NCBI GenBank assembly: GCA_013376985.1
Contig: JACABB010000025.1
Span: 16,630-80,629, forward strand
From: Bacteroidales bacterium
GTDB lineage: Bacteria > Bacteroidota > Bacteroidia > Bacteroidales > Tenuifilaceae
Reading direction: 5' to 3'
Length of the DNA stretch: 64,000 bases
Both the position numbers and the translations under genes were made by a program. The notes under the pieces were generated by a model, which saw nothing but the letters and a program-made list of their open reading frames with translations, had not been told where the DNA came from and did not search any database. Shown one piece after another: positions 1 through 7,921 of the stretch (its first letter is position 1; every line of letters starts with the position of its first letter).

Positions 1-483
1 TATAAAAAACTACACAACGAAACGGATACAACTAATAGGAAAAGATTGGAAAGGGCTATAGAGATTGAAGAGTACTATGCTAATAATGATGTTGATGAAT
101 CGCCATTGCCAAAATTAAATAATATAATATTTGGTGTTAGATATAGCCGAAATAACGAGAGGAACAGAATATCATGTCGTCTTAAACAGCGATTAAAGGA
201 TGGAATGGTTGATGAGGTTAAGGCTCTCCTTGATTCTGGTATTAAAGCCGAAGATTTAATTTATTATGGATTGGAGTATAAATATCTAACCCAATACATA
301 ATCGGCGAAATTAGTTGGGATGAAATGTTTAATCAGTTAAATAATGCAATAGCGCAGTTTGCTAAACGCCAGATGACTTGGTTTAGGCGGATGGAACGTA
401 ATGGAATTGATATTAAATGGATTCAAGGGAACTTACCTATAGCCGAGAAATTAAATATTGCTCTGAATTTAATTAATGGTTGA
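1..483 (+). CDS. miaA: tRNA dimethylallyltransferase MiaA, C-terminal part (5' end outside window)
   Basis: The frame is open from base 1, so the gene begins upstream and only about 160 C-terminal residues are visible. They include LHNETDTTNRKRLERAIEI, the conserved MiaA segment that contacts the anticodon stem-loop, and the closing ROMT-type segment QFAKRQMTWFRRM (seen). MiaA transfers a dimethylallyl group from DMAPP to N6 of A37 in tRNAs reading UNN codons (family knowledge). The P-loop half is not in the window. A TTG occurs at base 46 but is internal to the family alignment and is not the start. The stop overlaps the next gene by 8 bases, suggesting translational coupling. Confidence 0.93.
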   Translation, partial: YKKLHNETDTTNRKRLERAIEIEEYYANNDVDESPLPKLNNIIFGVRYSRNNERNRISCRLKQRLKDGMVDEVKALLDSGIKAEDLIYYGLEYKYLTQYIIGEISWDEMFNQLNNAIAQFAKRQMTWFRRMERNGIDIKWIQGNLPIAEKLNIALNLING

Positions 484-1198
484 TATGTTTTTGCCCGACG
501 ATGAAAGGTTACTTAAAGCGGATTCGATTTCAAATATGAGCATGCTTGGTTTCTTTGCAAAGCAAAGCATAGTTAGAACTTTAAGGGTTGGTGATTCTTT
601 AATGGCGCAAGGAAAAAGTGATGAGGAGTGGTGGTACCTATCTTGCAATAAGCCTGAAGATTTTGAATGGTTTCTTGATAAAACAGGGAAAGAGGATCGA
701 TTTCTTGCAGCAATTAATGATATGTTGCTAGATAAAGTTAGGTGCAAGTTTTCTTGTACATGGACATTGTCGTGTATCCGATTTTATTTACCCAACGAAA
801 CTATTATTCCCGAATCTTCATTACTTATTTCTCATCTATCTATGGCTGATGCGGAGCATATCTACTCTAATTCCAATTATAAGATTTACTCAAGCGTAGA
901 TTATATGCGTGAGCAAATAAAACAAGGTATTGGAAGCGCATATCGTCAGGGACAAACCCTTGCTGGTTGGGTACTTACGCATGATGATGGGGCTATGGGA
1001 ATGCTCCATGTTCTACCAAATTTTAGAAAGCGAGGGATCGCCAGAGCTTTAGTAACCGATCTTATTAGAAAAATACGGAATATAGGATTAATGCCTTACA
1101 CCTATGTAGAGCCTAGTAATACTGCCTCAATGGAACTAGTTAAAAGTTTAGGATTTGTTCCCGATAGGAATGTTCATTGGGTTTGTATGAATAGGTAA
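476..1198 (+). CDS. GNAT-family N-acetyltransferase
   Basis: 240 residues. The C-terminal part has the acetyl-CoA-binding motif A of GNAT enzymes, HVLPNFRKRGIARAL (about residues 178-192, with R/K-x-x-G-x-A), followed by a helix and the family-typical ASMELVKSLGF. The N-terminal 110 residues look like a divergent extra domain rather than a second clear GNAT fold. The start chosen is ATG 476, overlapping miaA by 8 bases; ATG 485 in the same frame is an alternative. The substrate cannot be predicted. It is probably co-transcribed with miaA; a strong hairpin follows at 1411. Confidence 0.85.
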   Translation: MVDMFLPDDERLLKADSISNMSMLGFFAKQSIVRTLRVGDSLMAQGKSDEEWWYLSCNKPEDFEWFLDKTGKEDRFLAAINDMLLDKVRCKFSCTWTLSCIRFYLPNETIIPESSLLISHLSMADAEHIYSNSNYKIYSSVDYMREQIKQGIGSAYRQGQTLAGWVLTHDDGAMGMLHVLPNFRKRGIARALVTDLIRKIRNIGLMPYTYVEPSNTASMELVKSLGFVPDRNVHWVCMNR

Positions 1199-1202
1199 TC
1201 TA

Positions 1203-1410
1203 ATATAACGTCAGTTCAATATAAGGAATAATCTATAAATCAATTTACTTTATTTGAAACAATGGAATATTGGAAAAATGGAAGATCTAAGCAAAAATTT
1301 AACCTTGTGTCTTCCATTATTCTACCATTCCATTTTTGAATATTATAATTTTAAATAATTGTTTATTAGATTGTTAATATGATTTCTTATATCGAACTCA
1401 CGTTAATATA
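1203..1410. repeat. MITE-like palindromic element (family 1)
   Basis: About 208 bp with imperfect terminal inverted repeats of roughly 30 bp. The left end contains AACGTCAGTTCAATATAAG and the right end, on the other strand, AACGTGAGTTCGATATAAG. Inside is a second inverted pair built on GGAAAAATGGAAGAT (about 1269-1283) and its counterpart around 1311-1335. There is no coding capacity. It lies in the gap between the convergent GNAT and peptidase genes. Confidence 0.55.
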
Positions 1411-1441
1411 AAAAAACCTCGGGTTGAAACCCAAGGTTTTT
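1411..1441. terminator. Bidirectional rho-independent terminator
   Basis: Hairpin with arms AACCTCGGGTT and AACCCAAGGTT (one mismatch) around GAA, flanked by an A-run on the left and a T-run on the right. It can therefore serve both the rightward miaA-GNAT unit and the leftward S9 peptidase gene that ends at 1475. Confidence 0.85.
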
Positions 1442-1474
1442 CAAATGGAACAATACGGATAATCAAACTGATAA

Positions 1475-3580
1475 TTACTTAAGCCATTTATCCAACCAAC
1501 CAAAAAACTCGCGCTGCCATACTACCGCATTTTGAGGCTTTGCAACAAAGTGAGTTTCGTCGGGGAATACCAAAAGTTTGCTAGGAATACCACGAAGTTG
1601 TGCGGCATTAAATGCTTGTAAACTCTCTGTATATGGAATTCTATAATCTCTCTCACCAGTTATTATCATAATTGGAGTATCCCAATTTTGAATGAACTTA
1701 TGGGGCGAATTTTCAAATGATTTCTGAGCAATCTTATTATTCTTATCCCAGAATGGCCCACCAAGATCGTTGTTGGGGAAGAAGGTTTCTTCGGTAGCAC
1801 CATAGAAACTCTCAAGGTTGTACATCCCGCAATGGGCTATAAAAGCCTTAAATCTTTTCTGATGATGACCTGCTAAATAGAATACCGAGTACCCACCATA
1901 GCTTGCTCCTACACAACCTAGTTTATCGTTATTAACCCAAGATTCTTTTCTTACATCATCAATTGCACTTAGGTAATCTTTAATGTTTTGACCACTATAA
2001 TCACCCGATATTTGAGCATTCCAAGCCTGTCCGAATGAAGGAACTCCCCTGCGATTAGGTGCAACGATCACGTATCCGTTTGCAGCCATTATTTGAAAAT
2101 TCCAACGGTAGCTCCAAAACTGACTTACTGTACTCTGTGGTCCACCCTGACAGTAGAGTAGCGTAGGATATTTCTTGGTTTTATCGAAATTTGGAGGGAG
2201 AATAACCCATACCAACATATCCTTACCATCTGTGGTTTTAACCCAACGCCCTTGTACCTCAGCCATCTTGATATTATCGTAGATATTTTTATTGGTGAAT
2301 GTTATTTGAGTTTCAGCACCAGTTGCTTCATCTACCTTAAAGAATTCGGGAGCCATACTCATGCTCATTTTTTCACCAATTAGAACACCACCTTGCTTTT
2401 GGCAAAGGGTATAATCATGCGTCCCTTTTGTAATTTGGGTTATTCCCTTTGTCTCAATATTTATTTTATATAACTGCTTTGTGCCTTTTACGCCGCTTGA
2501 AAAATATATTGATTTATTGTCCTCGCTCCAAACGTATTGATCAACATTTTGGTCGAATCCTTGGGTTAAATAGGTTTTTTGACCTGTTTTAATATTTACA
2601 ATAAACAGCCTTCTTTGATCTGCCTCATTCCCTGGCGTAGCCATGCTACACCAAGCAATATATTGACCATCTGATGAGTATGAAGGATGCCTATCATAAC
2701 CCATATTATCGCTAGTTATATCTTCTGTCTTTCCACTTTCCAAATCGTAGACGTAGATATCAGAATTTGTGCTAACGGCATAATCTTTTCCATAGAGTTT
2801 CTTTGAGCAGTAAACGATCTTTTTACCATCGGGACTCCATTGAACCTCGTTGATCTCAAAATCGGTTGCCATTGGAGTATCCCATTTTTCGCCTTCATTA
2901 ATATCTTTGGGATTCTGAATAGTCCCGTCTTTCAGGTTGGCTACAAAAATATGGCTATAAGCACCATCTTCCCAATAATTCCAATGTCGATACATTAAAT
3001 TATCAATAATCCTAACGTTTGCCTTGTTCATATCAGGGTGGATGTCAAGGCTAAGTTTCTCAAGTTTAACTGCTTTAGAGTATAGGATTTTTGTACCATC
3101 GGGTGAAATACAGAAACCATCAATATCACCTTCGATACCACTAATTTGGTGTAGTCCAGTTCCATCAGTTTTCACTTCCCATAGCTTTGAATTACCACTT
3201 TCGGTCGAAATAAATCTGATAGTTTTGCCATCCGAACCCCATTGGGGGTTATATTCTGAACCTACACCATTTGTTAACTTCTTAGGCTCTCCACCTTCAG
3301 TTGGTACTACGTAAAGATGAGTAATCCCTTTGTTTTCCTGCAAATTGTAGTATGTGGTTGTAAATGTTAGCATTTTTCCATCAGGAGAGAGGCATGGGTT
3401 GTCAACCCTACCAAATTTCCACATAATTTCAGGAGTCAATAGTCCTTTTGATATCTCATTTTGAGTTAATGAAACATCTATTTTAAGAGGTTCTTTTATC
3501 TTCTCCTTTTTTTCGGATGTGCAAGAAACATTAGCTATTAGTAAAGCAATAGCAATTAGGTTGATAAGTTTGCTTTTCAT
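1475..3580 (-). CDS. S9-family (prolyl oligopeptidase / DPP-like) peptidase lipoprotein
   Basis: 701 residues. A lipoprotein signal ends in ANVSC (Cys20), so the enzyme is probably lipid-anchored in the periplasm or outer membrane. Residues about 50-430 carry WD/TolB-like propeller repeats (CLSPDGKML, WGSDGKTIRF, WSPDGKKIVY). The C-terminal alpha/beta-hydrolase has nucleophile Ser560 in GASYGGYS, Asp645 in GERDYRIP and His677 in PDETHFV, a complete S9 triad (seen). S9 enzymes of this type release dipeptides or acyl-amino acids from short peptides (family knowledge). A close paralogue lies at 7922-10009. The exact class (DPP-type or acylaminoacyl-type) is not settled. Confidence 0.93.
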   Translation of the reverse strand: MKSKLINLIAIALLIANVSCTSEKKEKIKEPLKIDVSLTQNEISKGLLTPEIMWKFGRVDNPCLSPDGKMLTFTTTYYNLQENKGITHLYVVPTEGGEPKKLTNGVGSEYNPQWGSDGKTIRFISTESGNSKLWEVKTDGTGLHQISGIEGDIDGFCISPDGTKILYSKAVKLEKLSLDIHPDMNKANVRIIDNLMYRHWNYWEDGAYSHIFVANLKDGTIQNPKDINEGEKWDTPMATDFEINEVQWSPDGKKIVYCSKKLYGKDYAVSTNSDIYVYDLESGKTEDITSDNMGYDRHPSYSSDGQYIAWCSMATPGNEADQRRLFIVNIKTGQKTYLTQGFDQNVDQYVWSEDNKSIYFSSGVKGTKQLYKINIETKGITQITKGTHDYTLCQKQGGVLIGEKMSMSMAPEFFKVDEATGAETQITFTNKNIYDNIKMAEVQGRWVKTTDGKDMLVWVILPPNFDKTKKYPTLLYCQGGPQSTVSQFWSYRWNFQIMAANGYVIVAPNRRGVPSFGQAWNAQISGDYSGQNIKDYLSAIDDVRKESWVNNDKLGCVGASYGGYSVFYLAGHHQKRFKAFIAHCGMYNLESFYGATEETFFPNNDLGGPFWDKNNKIAQKSFENSPHKFIQNWDTPIMIITGERDYRIPYTESLQAFNAAQLRGIPSKLLVFPDETHFVAKPQNAVVWQREFFGWLDKWLK

Positions 3581-3842
3581 TATTCAACATTTTAGACTTT
3601 AATTATTATTAAAACCTTCAAATAAAACGTATAAAATTACTAATTCTTTAATCAGTAATATCAACACAAATTAACTTTCATTTTCTAGGGTTTCTCTAAC
3701 ATTACTTTCTAGTGTAATTATAAAGGAGTATTTATTTTTATTAACAAGAACAAAATAAATGAAATAATTAGTATAGTTTTAGCAGTTAAGAAATTTGCAA
3801 TTATTAATTAATCACCAATCCAATTTGCTTAAAAACAATTAG

Positions 3843-5456
3843 ATGAGATATATATTAATAGCATTTATTCTAATATTCTGCTCTTGTGTAAACAAGCATG
3901 AATTGGCAATATCATCAATAAATAGTAAGGATTTAGAGAAGGATCTTTTAATATTATCGGATGATAGCCTTCAAGGAAGAGCCCCTCTTACAATAGGTGA
4001 AACTAGAACAGTTGCCTATCTCCAAAAACGAATGAAGGAGATTGGACTTGAACCGGCTTTTGGTAGTAGTTACAAGCAAGAAGTACCTTTGGTTCAGCTA
4101 ACCAGCCATGTTCCTGACAATTTTATTATTCGCACACCTAATGGTCAAATCTCGTTAAAATCGGGTGAGGATTATACCGCTGGATGTCCCGTTTTGAGGG
4201 AGGAAATAGATATTAAATCATCCGAAATAATTTTTGCGGGTTTCGGGGTAAATGCGCCTGAAAAGGGTTGGAATGATTTTGAAGGTATTGATGTTAAGGG
4301 TAAAACAATTATAGTTCTTGTTAACGATCCGGATTTTTACACTGGTGATACATCTTTGTTTAATGGTAAAGCCATGACCTATCAGGGTAGATGGCGCTAT
4401 AAGTTCGAAGAGGCTGAACGACAAGGTGCTGTGGCTTGTTTTATAGTTCATGAAACAGCAGCAGCGGGCTACCCTTGGAGTGTTACAACTTTGCAAACAA
4501 ATAAGGCAGAATTAGATATTGATGATCAACATCTTGAAAAACCTAAATGCTTGTTAACAGGTTGGATTACAAAAGATGCTGCAATTAGGTTATTCAGCTC
4601 ATGCAATATGGATTACGAAACGATGAAATTGAAGGCCTCAACGAAAGGATTTCATTCAATTAGCATGAATGCCAAGTTTGATATTAATATCAAGAATAAA
4701 TGGGTGAAAGCGTCTTCTAAAAATGTTGCAGGTTTAATTAAAGGAACAGAAAGACCGGATGAGGTTATAGTTTACTGTGCCCATTGGGATCATTTAGGAA
4801 TTGGAAACCCAGTAAATGGTGATTCAATATACAATGGAGCCTCTGATAATGCTGCCGCTATAAGCTGGATGTTTTCTATTGCAAAAGCATTTAAAAAGGG
4901 AGAAGCCCCTAAGCGTTCCGTTTTGTTTTTCTCACCAACGGCGGAAGAGGCTGGTTTGCTTGGTTCAACTTATTTTGTTAACCATTCTCCATTTTTAACA
5001 TCTAAAACAGTAGCATGCATAAATACCGATGTAATTCTATTCCTTGGTAAATTTAAGGATGTTACTGTAACGGGTTTAGGTCACTCGGAATTAGATAAGT
5101 ATGTTGAAGAGGAGGCAAGTAAGCAAGGTCGCTATGTTTGCGCTGATCCAAATCCTGAGAATGGAATGTTTTTCCGGTCGGATCAATTACCTTTCTTAAA
5201 AGCAGGAGTGCCTGCTATATTTGCCAAAGGGTATAGCAACCAGGTTGATTTAGGGAAATCAAAGACTCAGGAAAAAATAGATGAGTATTGGAATAATACT
5301 TACCATAAACAGTGCGATGTTTATGATCCCAAAACCCAATCCCTTGATGGGTTGTGCGAAGATGCGAAATTATTTTATAGTTTAGGCAATCGATTGGCAA
5401 ATGAGACTTATTTTCCTAAATGGTACAAACAATCCGAATTCTATACTCAACGGTAA
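3843..5456 (+). CDS. M28-family zinc aminopeptidase with PA domain, lipoprotein
   Basis: 537 residues. A short lipoprotein signal ends in FCSC (Cys15). A PA-type insert lies around residues 125-230. The co-catalytic zinc site of M28 peptidases is complete: His314 (CAHWDHLG), Asp335 (SDNAAA), catalytic Glu368 and metal-binding Glu369 (TAEEAGLLGS), Asp396 (NTDV) and His488 (YHKQCD). The enzyme should trim N-terminal residues from peptides outside the inner membrane, complementing the two S9 peptidases on either side. It is transcribed divergently from the 1475-3580 gene across a 262-bp gap that probably holds both promoters. Confidence 0.92.
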   Translation: MRYILIAFILIFCSCVNKHELAISSINSKDLEKDLLILSDDSLQGRAPLTIGETRTVAYLQKRMKEIGLEPAFGSSYKQEVPLVQLTSHVPDNFIIRTPNGQISLKSGEDYTAGCPVLREEIDIKSSEIIFAGFGVNAPEKGWNDFEGIDVKGKTIIVLVNDPDFYTGDTSLFNGKAMTYQGRWRYKFEEAERQGAVACFIVHETAAAGYPWSVTTLQTNKAELDIDDQHLEKPKCLLTGWITKDAAIRLFSSCNMDYETMKLKASTKGFHSISMNAKFDINIKNKWVKASSKNVAGLIKGTERPDEVIVYCAHWDHLGIGNPVNGDSIYNGASDNAAAISWMFSIAKAFKKGEAPKRSVLFFSPTAEEAGLLGSTYFVNHSPFLTSKTVACINTDVILFLGKFKDVTVTGLGHSELDKYVEEEASKQGRYVCADPNPENGMFFRSDQLPFLKAGVPAIFAKGYSNQVDLGKSKTQEKIDEYWNNTYHKQCDVYDPKTQSLDGLCEDAKLFYSLGNRLANETYFPKWYKQSEFYTQR

Positions 5457-5526
5457 GTTAGTAAAATAGGGGTAACTATTTGCATTAAAATAAAAAACAA
5501 TATTTTTGCTCAAAATAAAAAAAATG

Positions 5527-5602
5527 AAACACCCATGTTGGGCAGCTAACACAAACACAGATGAACAAAATATGGGTGTTCCATCCTCTAAAATGGGTGT
5601 TT
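5527..5602 (+). promoter_or_regulatory. Inverted repeat with one left arm and two right arms
   Basis: AAACACCCAT at 5527-5536 is the exact reverse complement of ATGGGTGTTT at 5593-5602. Nine bases of it (ATGGGTGTT) recur at 5572-5580, so one 5' arm can pair with either of two 3' arms. It sits between the M28 gene and the membrane-protein gene. It could be a weak terminator or a repeat remnant; no clear U-tract follows. Confidence 0.4.
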
Positions 5603-5653
5603 AAATCAGTGTTGTAGCATATTAATTATTAATATATTAAAATCTTTGTAAGG

Positions 5654-7606
5654 ATGAAAATATCTGATATTTTCCGCTCATTGAATGGGTACTTCATCGA
5701 AAAGCGATTCGTATTACTCACTGTATCATCGATATTTGCGTTATTTCTTATAGTGCTATTTTTATCCAATGGCTTTGCCGGTGGAGCCGAAAGTATTGGT
5801 AATTTTAATTATACCCACTTCGCTTTTAAAACGCCTAAATTTTTTCTCGATATTTTGGCTAAACCTGTATTCACTCTATTAAGTGCACCATTTGCAATTT
5901 TTGGATTAAAAGGTTTACAATTATTTAATATACTAGTTGGAATTGCTGCAGGATACCTCTCTTATCTAGTTGCAAAGGAATTAAAGATGAAACAGCCAAT
6001 TCTTGCCATAATACTTTGTAGTTTTACCCCCGTTTTTGCATATAACCTTTTTTCGGGACTTGCAGAGATTCTATTTGCATTTGTAGCCATCCTAACCTCT
6101 TATTTACTACTCAAGAATAGATACACTATTGCTTCAATTGTTGTTTCGTTCCTACCACTAATCCGAACCGAAGGCATTTTCCTGATTCCAATTTTTGCAA
6201 TATTTCTAATATATCGAAAACAATACTGGCATATACTATTAATGCTAACAGGTATTCTGGCTTATAGTATTATAGGAGGTTTTGTAAATCATGACTTTTT
6301 CTGGTTGATAAACCAAAATCCCTTTTTTAGAACAACTGGTATTTATGGAACAGGCAGTTTTTTCCAATTTGTTAAACGAAGCCCTGGCTTTTTTGGAATA
6401 CCAAATGAGATTTTTTATGTAATGGGATTTGTTGCAGGTATAACTCTTTTTTTAAGAGATAAAAAAGCGCTGATTCTAGAGTTTTTACTCGTTTTCCTTC
6501 CTTTTTTAACCTATTTCTTTATTCACTCGTTCATGTGGTGGTCTGGGATAGGAAACTCTCAGGGAAATAATAATTATATGGCAGCAATTGTTCCTTTTAT
6601 GGCTGTAATGTCAACCAGAGGGTTAACGCTTTTCTCCTTAATGTTTGAGATAATCTTTAAAAGAGCATGGGTTAAAACTGCCGCTTTGTACATTGGTATT
6701 CTTTCTGTTATTCATATCCCGTTTGTAGTACAAAACTATCCCGTTTCTTCTGATCCTTACACTAGAGTAATTGAACATGCATCAAATTGGTTGAAACAAG
6801 AAGATTTTAGGAAAAGTAAAGTTTACTTTATGGATGCTACTTTCCCATATATGCTTGGTTTAAATCCATTCGATGAAAGTAAATGTAAGAGAATCGCTAA
6901 CAATCCAGAAGATTTCAGTAAAAACATCGAAGTTGGTTCTTTAGTCTTATACGATGAACGTTTTTTCCCTATTGAGAAAGTTGAGTTTGATTCATTGGTT
7001 AACAATCATAACCTAGAACTTCAAAAAATCTTTGAGTTTGATAGAAGTCTTCGAGTTTATGGTCGCGATTATCGTGTTGCCATTTTTAAACGGATAAAAC
7101 CAGATAGTTTGGTATTAACTCAAAATAGGATGGTTGCTTATGGCTCAAAGGAACAGTTTAAGTCCTTAGTTTTTTATGACTTTGAGAGAAGGTATAATAA
7201 AGCAGACTCATTGTATTTTGCCTTTGACGATAAATACGATACTAAATGTTTACGAATAGATTCGTCAAAAGAAAAACATTTGGAAAGTGAATTTGATTTG
7301 TCAACAATTAGCTTTGAAAAGCCCTTAGAACTTTACCTTAAACTTAAAATTTGCTTTAAAGACACTCTTAATAAACCATTGTTGTATGTTGTTGAGGTGA
7401 ATAAGGATAACAAACAGGTATACCGTGATGAAATTTTATTAGAGCCTAAAATTATCAGCCTAAATAATTGGTCGAACCTTGAGTATAAAATAAATCTACC
7501 TGCCGAAATTTCTTTTAACGGAATCCTAAAACTATACATCCTAAATAGAAATAAAAGCACCTATTTGATTGATGACTATCAGGTTGGATACTGTTTTAAA
7601 CGATAA
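5654..7606 (+). CDS. Polytopic membrane protein, possible GT-C-type glycosyltransferase
   Basis: 650 residues with roughly 8-10 hydrophobic helices in residues 20-365 and a soluble C-terminal domain (about 365-650) with a beta-sandwich-like end. The layout resembles lipid-linked-sugar transferases of the GT-C fold (ArnT/PMT type): a first extracytoplasmic loop with an acidic residue (GGAES, about 43-47) and a later aromatic loop (FMWWSGIGNSQGNNNY). No family signature is decisive, so the enzymatic role is inference. An AGG ribosome-binding site (GTAAGG) directly precedes ATG 5654. A family-2 repeat abuts the stop codon. Confidence 0.6.
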   Translation: MKISDIFRSLNGYFIEKRFVLLTVSSIFALFLIVLFLSNGFAGGAESIGNFNYTHFAFKTPKFFLDILAKPVFTLLSAPFAIFGLKGLQLFNILVGIAAGYLSYLVAKELKMKQPILAIILCSFTPVFAYNLFSGLAEILFAFVAILTSYLLLKNRYTIASIVVSFLPLIRTEGIFLIPIFAIFLIYRKQYWHILLMLTGILAYSIIGGFVNHDFFWLINQNPFFRTTGIYGTGSFFQFVKRSPGFFGIPNEIFYVMGFVAGITLFLRDKKALILEFLLVFLPFLTYFFIHSFMWWSGIGNSQGNNNYMAAIVPFMAVMSTRGLTLFSLMFEIIFKRAWVKTAALYIGILSVIHIPFVVQNYPVSSDPYTRVIEHASNWLKQEDFRKSKVYFMDATFPYMLGLNPFDESKCKRIANNPEDFSKNIEVGSLVLYDERFFPIEKVEFDSLVNNHNLELQKIFEFDRSLRVYGRDYRVAIFKRIKPDSLVLTQNRMVAYGSKEQFKSLVFYDFERRYNKADSLYFAFDDKYDTKCLRIDSSKEKHLESEFDLSTISFEKPLELYLKLKICFKDTLNKPLLYVVEVNKDNKQVYRDEILLEPKIISLNNWSNLEYKINLPAEISFNGILKLYILNRNKSTYLIDDYQVGYCFKR

Positions 7607-7757
7607 AAAAAGCTGTCCAAAAAGTCAATTAACCGCAAAGGATTAGGAGATTTCGCAAAGTTCGCAAAGAGGAATAACCTTTGTGTTCTTTGCGTTTCCT
7701 TCTTTGCACTCTTTGCGGTTAAAAATTAATCTTTTGGGAGAGCCACCTCTTTTTAGA
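7604..7757. repeat. MITE-like element with CGCAAAG core (family 2)
   Basis: The left end (AAAAAGCTGTCCAAAAAG) and right end (CTTTTGGGAGAGCC, opposite orientation) form imperfect terminal inverted repeats. The interior holds an inverted pair based on AACCGCAAAG (about 7631-7640 and 7712-7721) and several further copies of the GCAAAG word. A related element lies at 63131-63245, and a partial CGCAAAG copy at about 10090-10130. It begins at the stop codon of the upstream gene and may help end its transcript. Confidence 0.55.
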
Positions 7758-7798
7758 AATAAACAATAGCCTCTAATTTAGTATAAACTCAAGGTGAG

Positions 7799-7901
7799 TT
7801 GTCATTGGCTACGCCGAACTCGCAAGCTCGGTTCTGAGCGAAGCGAAGTATCTAATGGTTTATCTGTCAAAAGATGCTTCACTTCGTTCAGCATGACATT
7901 A
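7799..7901. repeat. Palindromic intergenic element (family 5) with inserted hairpin
   Basis: The right end reads ATGTCATGCTGAACGAAG on the minus strand; the left end begins TGTCAT and resumes at CTGAGCGAAGCGAAG after an insert of about 27 bp that itself holds a small inverted repeat around 7815-7831. A second member of the same family is at 12501-12602. Together with the family-2 element it fills the whole 315-bp gap between 7607 and 7921. Confidence 0.5.
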
Positions 7902-7921
7902 TACTTACATCTCTCTACCCC

